Positions 44,762 through 54,242 are shown, counted from the first letter of the stretch. The stretch: DNA of 64,000 nucleotides from Haliscomenobacter sp040401995 (GCA_040401995.1 JBBANM010000031.1:1-64000), one strand, 5' to 3'. A program made the numbers and translations. The notes: generated by a model not told the origin, from the letters alone.

Positions 44762-45478
44762 ATGAACGCTGTAAAATTACTCTTGTTGGTTATTCTTATG
44801 CCCTTGTCCCACCTTTTTTCCCAAAGCATTAGAGAAATTGAAGGAGGGGTAATTCTAGGGGCTTCATCTTATTCTGGGGATTTAACCCCGTCAGTCACCC
44901 CATACAAGAAAGACATTGCGCCATCTTTCGGTATAGCTGCGAGAACGGCGCTGAGTCAAAAGTTTAAATTGCGTGCTTCATTGACCGCATTTAAGCTACA
45001 ATCAAACGATCTAAACTTCCCGGAGCGAACCAGTCGCAATTTCAATTTCAAAACCAATTTGTATGAATTGGCTTTGGTTACAGAATGGGAGCCTTTTGGA
45101 AAAGATCGGTATTATGGAGATGCCAAAGGCAGTCGGGTTTTTCATCCATTGATCTCTCCTTATCTCTATTCTGGGGTCATGTTGGGTTTTGCCAGCGCTA
45201 ACCCTAATTTCTCGGGGTACAAAGGTACCAATACGACTATCTTGAATGGCATAGTTAAAGACAAACAACACGGGTCATCATCTTATGTGTTGGCGATTCC
45301 GATTGGAGTGGGCATAAAATATGACCTCACAGAGCGAATTGTTCTTGGTTTGGATGCTTGCATGCGGATTACTACTTCCGATTATATCGACGGAATATGT
45401 AATTCGGCTAGCCCTTTTAACAAAGATTCTTATAGTACCATTCAACTTATGGCGTTCTACCGTTTCAAAAACAACTGA
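44762..45478 (+). CDS. outer-membrane beta-barrel protein, DUF6089-like
   Basis: A 238-residue barrel with signal peptide (KLLLLVILMPLSHLFSQS), followed by GGVILGASSYSGDLTPSVTPY, LYELALVTEWEPFGKDRYYG, ISPYLYSGVMLGFASANPNF and a C-terminal strand YSTIQLMAFYRFKNN. By eye it is 50 percent or more identical to the gene at 45804 and more distant from the N-terminal domain of the OmpA protein at 42927. It probably arose by tandem duplication of an ancestral barrel gene and lost or never had the TSP3 and OmpA parts. Role unknown; a structural surface or channel protein is likely. Confidence 0.85.
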   Translation: MNAVKLLLLVILMPLSHLFSQSIREIEGGVILGASSYSGDLTPSVTPYKKDIAPSFGIAARTALSQKFKLRASLTAFKLQSNDLNFPERTSRNFNFKTNLYELALVTEWEPFGKDRYYGDAKGSRVFHPLISPYLYSGVMLGFASANPNFSGYKGTNTTILNGIVKDKQHGSSSYVLAIPIGVGIKYDLTERIVLGLDACMRITTSDYIDGICNSASPFNKDSYSTIQLMAFYRFKNN

Positions 45479-45511
45479 TTTGTACTATGTTGCATTCCAG
45501 TAATAATTGAG

Positions 45512-45570
45512 CGCCGAAATTTTTGATGAATTGGGTAACATTTCCAAAGGTTTCGGCGTTATATTTTTTA
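45512..45570 (+). terminator. possible terminator after the second barrel gene
   Basis: CGCCGAAA (45512-45519) pairs with TTTCGGCG (45551-45558), loop 31 bases, then a T-rich run (TTATATTTTTTA). The long loop lowers confidence. It begins 33 bases after the stop at 45478. Confidence 0.4.
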
Positions 45571-45651
45571 TTCGTATATGTTTTCCTCGTTATAAATAAA
45601 ATACCCTCCCTTCCCAATTGCAGCTACCAATGGTAGTCCCCGCTATGGTTA

Positions 45652-45659
45652 TAAATTTG
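45652..45659 (+). promoter_or_regulatory. putative -7 element for the third barrel gene
   Basis: TAAATTTG fits TAnnTTTG, 145 bases before the ATG at 45804. The rest of the 325-base gap holds the terminator-like hairpin and no gene. Confidence 0.3.
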
Positions 45660-45803
45660 GCTGGTTTAATCAATTTTTTGCAAAATCGAGTTACTACTTG
45701 ATCATTTTCAAGTCAAGATATACACATTGGTTCCAACGCCATGAAAATTGGTAAGGCATTGGTGTGCATTTTTTAACAGCGTTCTAACACCAAATTTTTA
45801 GCG

Positions 45804-46517
45804 ATGAAAGTATTCTATGGACTTTTTTTGTGTGTCATGATCCCCCTTACAAGTATTTTTTCTCAAACTACTGATGTTGAAGGCGGAGTTATACTTGGAG
45901 CTACGTCTTATTCAGGAGATGTGAACCCATCCATAACTCCTCGATTCAAAGACATCGGCGTTACGTATGGACTTGCAGCAAGAGTTGCTCTTACCAACAA
46001 ATTCAATTTCCGTTCTTCTTTGACGAGTCACCATTTTCAGGCTGACGATAAAAATTACCCAGAGCGCAATGGTCGTAATTTCAAATTCAGTACCAATTTG
46101 TATGAGTTGGCATTGGTTGGCGAGTGGGAACCGTTTGGAAAAGAGCATTTTTATGGCGATGCTCAAGGAAACAAACTTTTTAAACGTCTGATCTCGCCTT
46201 ATTTTTACACAGGCGTAATGGTCGGTTTGGCTACTGCTAATCCAGATTTTTCAGGGTACAAAGACAATAATCCGGCCATGTTAGCAGGTATTCGGCAAGA
46301 TTTGTCCCACGGTAGCGCCAATTTTGTGGTTTCAATGCCTTTGGGCTTTGGCATCAAATATGATCTTACCGAAAGGATGGTGATTGCCCTTGACGGCTCA
46401 ATGCGGCTTTGCTTTTCAGACTACATCGACGGCATCAGCAAATCAGCTGGGCCCACAAGAAATGATACCTATAGCTCCATGCAGGTGATGGTTTTCTACA
46501 AATTAAGAAAGCGATAG
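45804..46517 (+). CDS. outer-membrane beta-barrel protein, DUF6089-like (paralogue)
   Basis: A 237-residue paralogue of the barrel at 44762: same signal-peptide form (VFYGLFLCVMIPLTSIFSQT), GGVILGATSYSGDVNPSITP, LYELALVGEWEPFGKEHFYG, LISPYFYTGVMVGLATANPDF, and the closing YSSMQVMVFYKLRKR. The two proteins keep length and order but differ in loops, as expected for diverged tandem duplicates under surface selection. The gene has its own upstream region and a strong bidirectional hairpin after it. Function unknown. Confidence 0.85.
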   Translation: MKVFYGLFLCVMIPLTSIFSQTTDVEGGVILGATSYSGDVNPSITPRFKDIGVTYGLAARVALTNKFNFRSSLTSHHFQADDKNYPERNGRNFKFSTNLYELALVGEWEPFGKEHFYGDAQGNKLFKRLISPYFYTGVMVGLATANPDFSGYKDNNPAMLAGIRQDLSHGSANFVVSMPLGFGIKYDLTERMVIALDGSMRLCFSDYIDGISKSAGPTRNDTYSSMQVMVFYKLRKR

Positions 46518-46531
46518 ACCTGTATCTTTTA

Positions 46532-46577
46532 CCTTTTGCCAGCTTTCCTTGTGTTTTTTCAAGGAACTGGCAAAAGG
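46532..46577. terminator. bidirectional terminator between convergent genes
   Basis: CCTTTTGCCAG (46532-46542) pairs with 46567-46577, and inner TTCCTTG (46545-46551) with 46560-46566, giving an 18-bp two-part stem with a T-rich 8-base loop. It lies between the convergent barrel and GMC genes and has A/T-rich flanks on both sides. Confidence 0.75.
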
Positions 46578-46597
46578 TTTATTAACTCATTTTTTCC

Positions 46598-48208
46598 TTA
46601 TTTCTGGTCTTCCAAAATCATATCCGCGCCCTTTTCGGCAATCATAATCGTAGGCGCGTTGGTATTGCCAGAAACCACTTCGGGCATAATCGAACAGTCG
46701 ATCACGCGTAGGCCTTCGATCCCGTGTACCCGCAAGCGCGCATCAACTACTGCCATTTCGTCTTTTCCCATTTTACAAGTTCCGGCAGGGTGATAAACGG
46801 TTTCCACCCGATTTCTGATGTGTTGCGCTAAGGCATCATCCGAAGAAACATCGCTGGGAACCTCAAATCGTTTCATAACATCAACCAATCCTTTGCTGTG
46901 GGCAATTTCTAGCGCAAGCTTAGTCCCTTCCACTAAAATTTTTAGATCGTATTCTTCGCTTAAAAAATTGGGCTGAATGATCGGCGCATCATAAGGGTTG
47001 GTGGAGCGCAGGGTTACATAACCTCTGCTTTTGGGTTTGAGTAAGGTAGGCAAAATAGAAAAACCGCTTTCAAATGGAATAGTCGCCGCCCGGTGAATGT
47101 CGGTATCATTGGTGCCATAAATTGGGGCAAAATGCAGCTGCAAATCTGGTTGCGGATTGTCTTTGAAAACATAAGTAAAGGCATTAGCTTCCAGCGGACT
47201 GATCGTCATGGGGCCAGTTTTGAACAACCCATATTCCAATAAGTATTTCAATTGGTTGAGTGGTTTGAGGGCGTCATTGCTGGTCTTAACCGTAGTAGTT
47301 GCCGAAATGGGGCAAAATAAATGGTCTTGCAAATTTTTTCCCACGCCGGGCAATTCCTTTTTAACCGCAATGTCCAAGCGTTTCAACTCCTCGGCATCGC
47401 CAATCCCCGATAGCATCAGCAATTGAGGGGAGAGGAAAGAACCTGCCGATACAATGACTTCCCGCTTTGCTTTGGCCGTTTGTACCGCTTTTTTATCCTT
47501 TGAAAAAACGACCCCGGTAGCACGGTCATTTTCAATCAAAATCTGTTGTACCGCGGCACCAGTAATCACGGTTAAGTTAGGACGAGCCAAAACAGGTTTT
47601 AAAAAAGCCACCGCCGCGCTATGTCGTTGTTGATTCTTGATGGTGAATTGAAAATACCCGGTGCCTTCCTGTTCCGCGCCATTAAAATCATGGTTTTCTG
47701 GAATGCCAACTTGGGTGCAACTTTCTACAAAGGCGCTGGCTACTGAAGTGCGGTATTTTTGGGCATAGGTTACATGAAGCGGCCCATTGTGGCCATGAAA
47801 AGCGGGATTGACTTCGCCAATTTGCTCATTGTGTTCGGATTTCCTAAAATAGGGCAAAACATTGGCGTATCCCCAACCTTCGTTACCCAATTGTGCCCAG
47901 GTATCGTAGTCTCTTTTATTGCCGCGAACATAGGCCATGGCATTGGTGGAACTACTACCGCCCAGAGTTTTTCCGCGCGGCAAAAATATTTTTCGATCGT
48001 TTACCTGGGTTTGCGGCTCGGTATAAAAAGCCCAGTCTACCTTGGAATGGTGGAGCTTAACATAGGCGGCAGGGATATGGATTTCCATTTTTCGATCTGG
48101 CGCACCAGCTTCCAGCAACAAAACGGAATTAGCAGGATCAGCAGAAAGCCGGTTGGCCAATACACAGCCAGCAGAACCGGCGCCAATAATGATGTAATCG
48201 AAGGTCAT
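46598..48208 (-). CDS. GMC-family FAD-dependent oxidoreductase (choline dehydrogenase-like)
   Basis: A 536-residue flavoenzyme. Start moved to 48208 so it begins MTFDYIIIGAGSAGCVLANRL, the ADP-binding beta-alpha-beta. Family signatures: LPRGKTLGGSSSTNAMAYVRGN (GMC signature 1), GSFLSPQLLMLSGIG (signature 2) and the C-terminal catalytic pair segment VYHPAGTCKMG with CSIMPEVVSGNTNAPTIMIAEK. The close relatives are BetA-like alcohol dehydrogenases. No signal peptide, so cytoplasmic or inner-membrane-associated. The alcohol substrate is unknown; no betaine genes are nearby. It is 71 bases downstream of an SDR gene on the same strand. Confidence 0.9.
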   Translation of the reverse strand: MTFDYIIIGAGSAGCVLANRLSADPANSVLLLEAGAPDRKMEIHIPAAYVKLHHSKVDWAFYTEPQTQVNDRKIFLPRGKTLGGSSSTNAMAYVRGNKRDYDTWAQLGNEGWGYANVLPYFRKSEHNEQIGEVNPAFHGHNGPLHVTYAQKYRTSVASAFVESCTQVGIPENHDFNGAEQEGTGYFQFTIKNQQRHSAAVAFLKPVLARPNLTVITGAAVQQILIENDRATGVVFSKDKKAVQTAKAKREVIVSAGSFLSPQLLMLSGIGDAEELKRLDIAVKKELPGVGKNLQDHLFCPISATTTVKTSNDALKPLNQLKYLLEYGLFKTGPMTISPLEANAFTYVFKDNPQPDLQLHFAPIYGTNDTDIHRAATIPFESGFSILPTLLKPKSRGYVTLRSTNPYDAPIIQPNFLSEEYDLKILVEGTKLALEIAHSKGLVDVMKRFEVPSDVSSDDALAQHIRNRVETVYHPAGTCKMGKDEMAVVDARLRVHGIEGLRVIDCSIMPEVVSGNTNAPTIMIAEKGADMILEDQK

Positions 48209-48279
48209 AGGAAAAACATTTAGGACTGTTGACAATCGCCCTGTTTCTCGGCTACTTTCGAAGGTTACAATTGGCGGTA

Positions 48280-49080
48280 TTACACACCCGAGTATTGTTT
48301 TATGATCCGTTCAAAAGCGCTGGGAGAAAGGATTTTTTTGAGGACTAAAGATAACTTTTGCATTGGTTTTCCTAGCGGATAAGCTTTTTTTATTTTTTGC
48401 TTTTCTAAAATGGCTACAATTTGTTCCGCGATGACGGTTGGCTGTACGCCATGATCCACTTCTTCGTTCATCGTTTTGGCTACTTTTTCAAAGGTTGCGC
48501 GGTAAGCATTATCCGGATCATTGTATTCCATAATGCGGTGCTCGTTGATCTCGGTGCGGATATCGCCAGGCTGGATCGAGCACAAATCAATGCCAAAATG
48601 GGCAACTTCCATCCGCAAAGCCTCCGTCAATCGATCCACCGCCGCTTTGCTGGCACTGTAAATGGCGCGGTAGGGTAGGGCAATTTCGGAGGCTATGGAA
48701 CTGATGTTGATGATGCGGCCACCCCCTGTTTTGCGCATGATCGGCAAAACGGCTTGCGTGGTGCGAACCACGCCAAAGAAATTGGTATCCAGTACTTCTT
48801 TAATATTGGAAAGTTGTAAATTCTCTACTGGGCCAGCGATGCCTATTCCAGCATTGTTGATGAGGATATCAATGCGCCCACATTGCGTAACGATTTGGTT
48901 AATGGCATGTTGTACGCTTGTTTCATCTTGCACATCCATCCGCAAAAGGGTGAAAGCATACCGCTCTGGGTTGGGATTGCGACTGGTTCCATAAACCGTA
49001 TATCCTTTTTTGTGCAATAGGTTTGCCAATGCTTTACCCAAACCGGAAGATGCTCCAGTGACCAATACTACTTTTGCCAT
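48280..49080 (-). CDS. short-chain dehydrogenase/reductase
   Basis: A 266-residue classical SDR. The cofactor motif TGASSGLG is at residues 8-15, NNAG at about 80, and the catalytic Ser and YxxxK in NISSIASEIALPYRAIYSASKAA. TSRNPNPER after the second strand carries Arg, suggesting NADPH. The final 40 residues are basic with Leu-rich helices (YPLGKPMQKLSLVLKKILS), as in members that act on lipid substrates. Substrate unknown. It lies between nnr (35 bases) and the GMC gene on the same strand. Confidence 0.92.
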   Translation of the reverse strand: MAKVVLVTGASSGLGKALANLLHKKGYTVYGTSRNPNPERYAFTLLRMDVQDETSVQHAINQIVTQCGRIDILINNAGIGIAGPVENLQLSNIKEVLDTNFFGVVRTTQAVLPIMRKTGGGRIINISSIASEIALPYRAIYSASKAAVDRLTEALRMEVAHFGIDLCSIQPGDIRTEINEHRIMEYNDPDNAYRATFEKVAKTMNEEVDHGVQPTVIAEQIVAILEKQKIKKAYPLGKPMQKLSLVLKKILSPSAFERIIKQYSGV

Positions 49081-49114
49081 TTTATTATTTTTCGCCGTAA
49101 AGATAGAATTTTAT

Positions 49115-50623
49115 TCAAGGTGCTTGCCGCAAAGACTGAAATGCCTTACCCAAATTGTCGATGATATCGCTGGCAATGAGTGCCTCTTGACCCAATTGTT
49201 CGGCGGCGATGTCGCCTGCTAAACCATGGACATACATACCCAATAATCCGGCCTGAAGCGGGGTGTAGCCTTGTGCTAACAATCCAGTCAAAATTCCAGT
49301 CAATACATCGCCGCTGCCGCCAGTTGCCATCCCCGGATTGCCGGTTGAGTTGAAATAGCAATGCCCCATTGGATCCGCAAAACAGGAATAAGCGCCCTTG
49401 AGCAAAATGTGAATCTGTAGACTTTGCGCTTGCTCACGAAGGAGTTCGAGTCGCTCGAATTCGTTGGCACTGGCGCCAAAGAGGCGCTCAAATTCCTTGG
49501 GATGGGGCGTTAAAATGGCATTGCTAGGAATCCTTTTTTGCCAACCTTGCGCGGCAATGATGTTGAGCGCGTCGGCATCTAGAACCAGCGGTGCGGTGCA
49601 GCGGTCTAAGAATTGATCTAAAGCACTGATAACGGTCGTTTTGCTGGAAAGCCCTGGCCCAACACCGATGGCGGCATATTTATCCAACTGAGGCGCCTCT
49701 GACCACTGAAATTCATGGTGATCTACGCTGACCATTGCCTCCGGGATACTAATTTGCAAAATCGGATAACCGCATTTTGGACTATGGATGCTGAGCAAAC
49801 CAACGCCGCTTCGCAAACAGGCCTTGGCGCTCAATTGGGCAGCCCCCATCATGCCAAAACTGCCACTTATCAAAAGGGCATGACCAAAAGTGCCTTTGTG
49901 AGCATGTTTGGATCTTTTTTTGAGCAATGCTTTTGCGGTGGATGCATCGACATAATAATTCGCGGTTTTTTCATCCTGAATGAATACAGGATCAAGCCCA
50001 ATGCTGCGGATCTGCCACTGACCGATCCGCCGTTCGTTTTCGGCAAAAAAATAGGCCAATTTGGGCAATTCAAAACCCAAGGTGTAATCCGCTTCAAAAC
50101 TGATTCCGGTGGTAGGCGCGTCGGCAAATAAACCGGAGGGCACGTCGATGGCCACTTTAGGACCAGAGTGCTGATTCAAAAATTGCAGTAATTCGCCCCA
50201 GTAGCCCGTTAAGGGGCGATTCAAACCTGAACCAAAAATGGCATCAATCAACACCGCCGAAGGGTCAATTACCGGAAAAGGAGCGCCTTCTTTTAATTCC
50301 TGCACAACCAGTTCATTCCAGCGGGGCAGTCGCTCCCAATTTTTACGAAAATCAGGGGAGGTTCCATTACCGATTGCGCAATAAACAACCTGCACGACAT
50401 AAAACCGTTGGTGCAATAGTCGAGCCACGGCAAGTCCATCGCCGCCATTGTTTCCTGGACCACAATAGATGGCAACACGCTGTGAAGAATCTGGAAAAAG
50501 TGCCACGAACCATTCTACAAAAGTCATTGCGGCTCTTTCCATCAAGTCAATGGAAGCGATAGGTTCTTGGGCAATAGTGGATGCGTCTAAATCGCGTATT
50601 TGGCGGGTATTGAATATTTTCAT
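49115..50623 (-). CDS. nnr: bifunctional NAD(P)HX epimerase/ADP-dependent NAD(P)HX dehydratase
   Basis: A 502-residue repair enzyme that restores damaged hydrated NAD(P)H. The N-terminal YjeF_N epimerase domain (1-215) has AIYCGPGNNGGDGLAVARLL and IDAIFGSGLNRPLTG. The C-terminal YjeF_C dehydratase domain (about 225-500), a ribokinase-like fold, has GHALLISGSFGMMGAAQLS, ILTPHPKEFERLFG and the nucleotide loop GNPGMATGGSGDVLTGILTG. Order and length match E. coli Nnr/YjeF. It is the first gene of a minus-strand run with the SDR. Confidence 0.96.
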   Translation of the reverse strand: MKIFNTRQIRDLDASTIAQEPIASIDLMERAAMTFVEWFVALFPDSSQRVAIYCGPGNNGGDGLAVARLLHQRFYVVQVVYCAIGNGTSPDFRKNWERLPRWNELVVQELKEGAPFPVIDPSAVLIDAIFGSGLNRPLTGYWGELLQFLNQHSGPKVAIDVPSGLFADAPTTGISFEADYTLGFELPKLAYFFAENERRIGQWQIRSIGLDPVFIQDEKTANYYVDASTAKALLKKRSKHAHKGTFGHALLISGSFGMMGAAQLSAKACLRSGVGLLSIHSPKCGYPILQISIPEAMVSVDHHEFQWSEAPQLDKYAAIGVGPGLSSKTTVISALDQFLDRCTAPLVLDADALNIIAAQGWQKRIPSNAILTPHPKEFERLFGASANEFERLELLREQAQSLQIHILLKGAYSCFADPMGHCYFNSTGNPGMATGGSGDVLTGILTGLLAQGYTPLQAGLLGMYVHGLAGDIAAEQLGQEALIASDIIDNLGKAFQSLRQAP

Positions 50624-50787
50624 GTAGGAGGTCGGTTTTAGTGAGTTTCTAAAGTTACACGAAAAAAAAGAAAATGAAAACCCTATTGCTGGAATGCTTG
50701 TTGGGCTTGCGAATTATTTAGTTATTTATGGATGGGATTGTTACAACTATCAATCCTTGATTCCCTAACCTTTACAAATACCACCTC

Positions 50788-52077
50788 ATGCGGAAATTGC
50801 TATCTATTTTAGCCATTTTGTGTATTGCTTTACCTTTTTTTGCCCAAAAAACGATCGCCATCAAATGCGGCAATCTCTTGGATGTACGCAGCGGCAAGTT
50901 GTTGCCCAGTAAAGTCATTCTCGTCAAAGGCAACAAGATCGAATCGATTACGGACGCGGCTTTATTCAAACAAAAAACGGATACCACGATTGATCTAAGC
51001 GGGTATTATGTGCTGCCAGGGTTGATCGATAGTCACACCCACGTGTTGCTACAAGGCGACATTACCAGTGAAGATTATGATGTCCAAATCTTCAAAGAAT
51101 CCATTCCTTACCGCACCATTCGCGGTACGCTCAGTTGCAAACAAGCTTTGATGAATGGCTTTACCACCATTCGCGATTTGGGAACAGAAGGCGCAGGTTA
51201 TGCTGATGTCGACCTGAAAAAAGCGGTTAACAAAGGCGTCATTCCTGGCCCGCGGATGTTCGTTTCTACCCTGGCCATTAACACCACTGGGCATTACCCG
51301 GTGTTGGAACGCGATTACGCTTGGGAGCTCAAAGTTCCCAAAGGTTTGCAGGAAATAACTGGTGCAGATGAAGGTCGTAAAGCGGTGCGCGAGCAAATTG
51401 CTCATGGTGCCGATTGGATCAAAATCTATGCGGATCGCGGCTATCAAAAACTGCCCAATGGTACTTACCGCAGTATCAGCAATTTTACCAAAGAAGAAAT
51501 TGAGGCCATTGCCGACGAAACCATCAAAAGTCGTAAGAGACTAGCTGCTCACGCCGTTACTCCGGATGGCATCATTTATTCGATCAATGCCGGCGCAAAA
51601 AGCATTGAACATGGTTTTGGGATGAATGAAGAATGCATGAAATTGATGGCCCAAAAAAATGTATTCTGGTGTCCTACCATTTATGTCAATGAATTTGTAG
51701 CCGAAGGTCGCTTCAAAGCTGGCAGCCCAATGAACAAGTACTTTGCAGAAAGTGAACCTGAAGTATTTAAAAAAGCCATGAGTATGGGCGTTCGCATTGC
51801 GTATGGCACCGATATTGGCGGCTATGATTGGAAAGAACCGCAGACCAATGATTTTGATTTTTTCATCAAATATGGCATGCAGCCTATTCAAGCCATCCAA
51901 ACCGCTACCATCAACGGTGCTGAATTATTGGATCAAACCGGCTTAATCGGTGAGGTAATCCCCGGAGCATTTGCTGATCTGGTTGCTGTAAAAGAAAATC
52001 CATTGCTCAATATTAAAGCATTGAGCCAGATTAAGTGGGTGATGAAAGACGCCATTGTATGGAAAAATGAAAAATAA
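50788..52077 (+). CDS. secreted amidohydrolase-family protein
   Basis: A 429-residue metal-dependent hydrolase with a signal peptide (LLSILAILCIALPFFAQ). The metal-binding HxH is in LIDSHTHVLL, later ligands in RLAAHAV and KSIEHGFGM, and the carboxylated Lys or equivalent in DWIKIYAD; the final Asp is in YGTDIGGYDW. The ending GEVIPGAFADLVAVKENPLLNI is usual for imidazolonepropionase-like and Xaa-Pro peptidase-like members. The substrate is unknown. Its last 11 bases overlap the start of the CoA transferase gene, so translation of the two is coupled. Confidence 0.9.
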   Translation: MRKLLSILAILCIALPFFAQKTIAIKCGNLLDVRSGKLLPSKVILVKGNKIESITDAALFKQKTDTTIDLSGYYVLPGLIDSHTHVLLQGDITSEDYDVQIFKESIPYRTIRGTLSCKQALMNGFTTIRDLGTEGAGYADVDLKKAVNKGVIPGPRMFVSTLAINTTGHYPVLERDYAWELKVPKGLQEITGADEGRKAVREQIAHGADWIKIYADRGYQKLPNGTYRSISNFTKEEIEAIADETIKSRKRLAAHAVTPDGIIYSINAGAKSIEHGFGMNEECMKLMAQKNVFWCPTIYVNEFVAEGRFKAGSPMNKYFAESEPEVFKKAMSMGVRIAYGTDIGGYDWKEPQTNDFDFFIKYGMQPIQAIQTATINGAELLDQTGLIGEVIPGAFADLVAVKENPLLNIKALSQIKWVMKDAIVWKNEK

Positions 52078-53164
52078 TCTTCCCAACCTGGACGCTCCGT
52101 TAGCAGGACTGAAAATTGTAGAACTGGCTGGCGTACTCGCCGGGCCAGCGGTAGGTATGTTTTTGGCGGAGCTAGGCGCTACCGTAATTAAGATCGAAAA
52201 CAAAGCCACCAAGGGCGATATGACGCGGCATTGGAAACTGCCCAGCGAAGATCCCCAGTGGCCGTTTTCTGCTTATTACTGTAGCGTCAATTGGGGGAAA
52301 ACCGCGCTTTTGCTGGATCTAACCCTGGCGGAAGATTTACAGCAAGCGCTGGCTTATATCGCTGAAGCCGATGTGGTCATTAGTAATTTCAAGATCACAT
52401 CGGCTCAAAAAATGGGTTTAGACCCTGAAACGCTGCGAAAAAGGCATCCGCGATTGATCTTTGCCTTAATCACTGGCTATGCTGATGGGGAAGATCGTCC
52501 GGCGTTTGACGTAGTGCTGCAGGCGGAGGCCGGCTTTTTGTACATGACCGGCGAACCTGGCGGTAAACCGGTTAAGATGCCGGTCGCCTTGATCGATCTT
52601 TTGGCAGCGCATCAATTGAAAGAAGGTATTTTACTGGCCTTACTGCATCGCGAACGCGCGGGTGAAGGATTGTTGGTGCAAGTCTCTCTTTTTGCGGCGG
52701 CAGTGGCAGCGCTGGCCAATCAAGCTACCAATTGGTTGATTGGCGGCCATATCCCGCAACCCATGGGAACCTTACATCCCAATATTGCTCCTTACGGCGA
52801 AATTTTCACTACCCTTGATGGATTACAGATCGTGTTGGCCGTAGGAGTTGATCGCCAATTTGCGCAATTGTGTAAGGTGTTAGGAAATCCAGAATGGGCA
52901 GCATCACCGCAATACCGTAGCAATGTTGATCGGTTGCATCACCGGGCTCAACTGTTTGAAATTTTGCAAACGGAAATAAGCAAGTATACCCGGCAGTTTT
53001 TGTTGGATGAATTTCAAAAGCAAGGTGTACCTGCTGGAGCGGTTTACAATATGGCCGAAGTGTTTGCCCAACCTGAAGCAGCTGATATGGTATTGGAATG
53101 GCATTTGCCGGATGGCACTGCGGTAAAATCGGTGCGTTCGGTTGTTTTTGAATTGAAACGATGA
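52067..53164 (+). CDS. CaiB/BaiF-type class III CoA transferase
   Basis: A 365-residue family III CoA transferase. The start is the ATG at 52067, not the TTG at 52055. Signatures seen are LAGLKIVELAGVLAGPAVGMFLAELGATVIKIEN and, with the catalytic Asp, IVISNFKITSAQKMGLDPETL with DVVLQAEAGFLYMTG. It swaps CoA between acids; partners unknown. It is shorter than the typical 400 residues but has no visible gap. It overlaps the amidohydrolase stop by 11 bases, suggesting an operon for degradation of an unknown acid or amide. Confidence 0.88.
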   Translation: MKNNLPNLDAPLAGLKIVELAGVLAGPAVGMFLAELGATVIKIENKATKGDMTRHWKLPSEDPQWPFSAYYCSVNWGKTALLLDLTLAEDLQQALAYIAEADVVISNFKITSAQKMGLDPETLRKRHPRLIFALITGYADGEDRPAFDVVLQAEAGFLYMTGEPGGKPVKMPVALIDLLAAHQLKEGILLALLHRERAGEGLLVQVSLFAAAVAALANQATNWLIGGHIPQPMGTLHPNIAPYGEIFTTLDGLQIVLAVGVDRQFAQLCKVLGNPEWAASPQYRSNVDRLHHRAQLFEILQTEISKYTRQFLLDEFQKQGVPAGAVYNMAEVFAQPEAADMVLEWHLPDGTAVKSVRSVVFELKR

Positions 53165-53549
53165 AATTCATGGAGCGCATGATAAATCGGGAGGGATTTC
53201 CGATTTGGGTGGTTAAGGCTCCGGTGGTGTAGAGACACATTGCAATGTGTCTCTACGACATTGTGCTCAATCACAATGCTTTAATACAATTTCGAAGATG
53301 TTACTTTGTGGGTTTTTGGAAGATTGAAGCAATTTAGCGGATAACAAAATCAGGAAGTATTTCCAATTTGGGTGGTTAAGGCTCCAGTGGTGTAGAGCCA
53401 CATTGCAATGTTTCTCTACGACATTGTGCTCAACCACCAAATAGGCTTTTTTGTGAGATTTTTTTTACAATAAAACCAATTGCTGATAGCCGTCATTTCG
53501 ATTAAAAATAAGCAAGAATCAAAGTTCGTTTAAGAAGAAAAGTAGGTGC
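53165..53549. repeat. two 75-bp direct repeats with inverted GTAGAGAC palindromes (family D)
   Basis: The 75-base units at 53196-53270 and 53359-53433 are nearly identical by eye, each with a central palindrome: 53229-53256 has perfect 14-bp arms, and 53392-53419 is a mutated form. Related units are at 61550-61607 and 61662-61719. No coding frame is credible; the region otherwise separates the CoA transferase from the broken barrel gene. Confidence 0.8.
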
Positions 53550-54164
53550 ATGCACTTTTTTTCTACACTTGCAGTTGTTGGTTTGTTATTGATTTCGGTT
53601 GGCCTTTCTGCCCAGCAGAAATTCTATCTCGGCATTCAAGGTGGTGGCTGGCAAGGCAATATCGAAATCCAAGGTGCCATTCAAAGTGAATTACAAACCT
53701 CTGCTTCCACCTCTTACTTATTGGAAGCAGCATATGTGCGCCGCGGCAATCCTTTTCTAAACAACCGCATTCCCTCCAACTTTCGTTACGTTCATTCGGT
53801 ATTGAGTTAATCGGAAGTCAATTTGCTGATGAAATATGGCATAACGTCCTAAGGTATGCGTTTTTTTGCGTTGTTTGGGCCCTCCGTAAGCAGAGGATTG
53901 CGGTTTACTTCGGATTATAAAAACGAAGCACAAACCTACATACGCGATCAAATTGATTGGAAAAAGGCAGTGTTAAATCCCTGGGAACTCGGTGGGTATT
54001 TTGGGTGTGGTTTCGAATGGTTGAACAACCACGGACAAAAGCTGCACATCAATTTCCGGTATTATCTTGGATTTACGGATATTGATTTAATGGCAGGGAA
54101 GCAGATCTTTAATCAAGGAGCATTGTTGGGGATTGGTTTTTCCATTCCGTTGAATCGATCGTAA
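53550..54164 (+). pseudogene. outer-membrane barrel pseudogene with two in-frame stops
   Basis: From the ATG at 53550 a signal peptide (LAVVGLLLISVGLSAQ) and barrel start (FYLGIQGGGWQGNIE) read to a TAA at 53808-53810. The same frame continues as SEVNLLMKYGITS to a second TAA at 53850-53852 and then GMRFFALFGPSVSRGLRFTSD to the final TAA at 54162. The downstream part resembles the second half of porin-family barrels (yleiPlllky...rfyalaGP). Since the reading frame is conserved across both stops, the decay looks like point mutation, not frameshift. It could still be two short genes. Confidence 0.65.
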
Positions 54165-54170
54165 GAAGGT

Positions 54171-54237
54171 TTGCACGCAACGTCTTGCAAATGGAGTAAG
54201 ACGTTGCGTGCGAGATGTTGCAAGACGTTGCGTGCAA
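54171..54237. repeat. 20-bp perfect inverted repeat (family E) after the barrel pseudogene
   Basis: TTGCACGCAACGTCTTGCAA (54171-54190) faces its exact complement at 54218-54237, with a further partial copy of the arm between. It lies between the pseudogene and the 3' end of the SPFH gene and could act as a shared terminator. Confidence 0.7.
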
Positions 54238-54242
54238 CGTCT

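Noticed and set aside
46598..48208. Choline dehydrogenase betA as a specific name.
   Set aside because: GMC members are hard to separate by eye and no betaine or choline genes are adjacent.
53196..53433. CRISPR array, considered because of repeats with palindromic centres.
   Set aside because: Only two units, long units of 75 bases, and the intervening segment is not a spacer-size insert; no cas genes.
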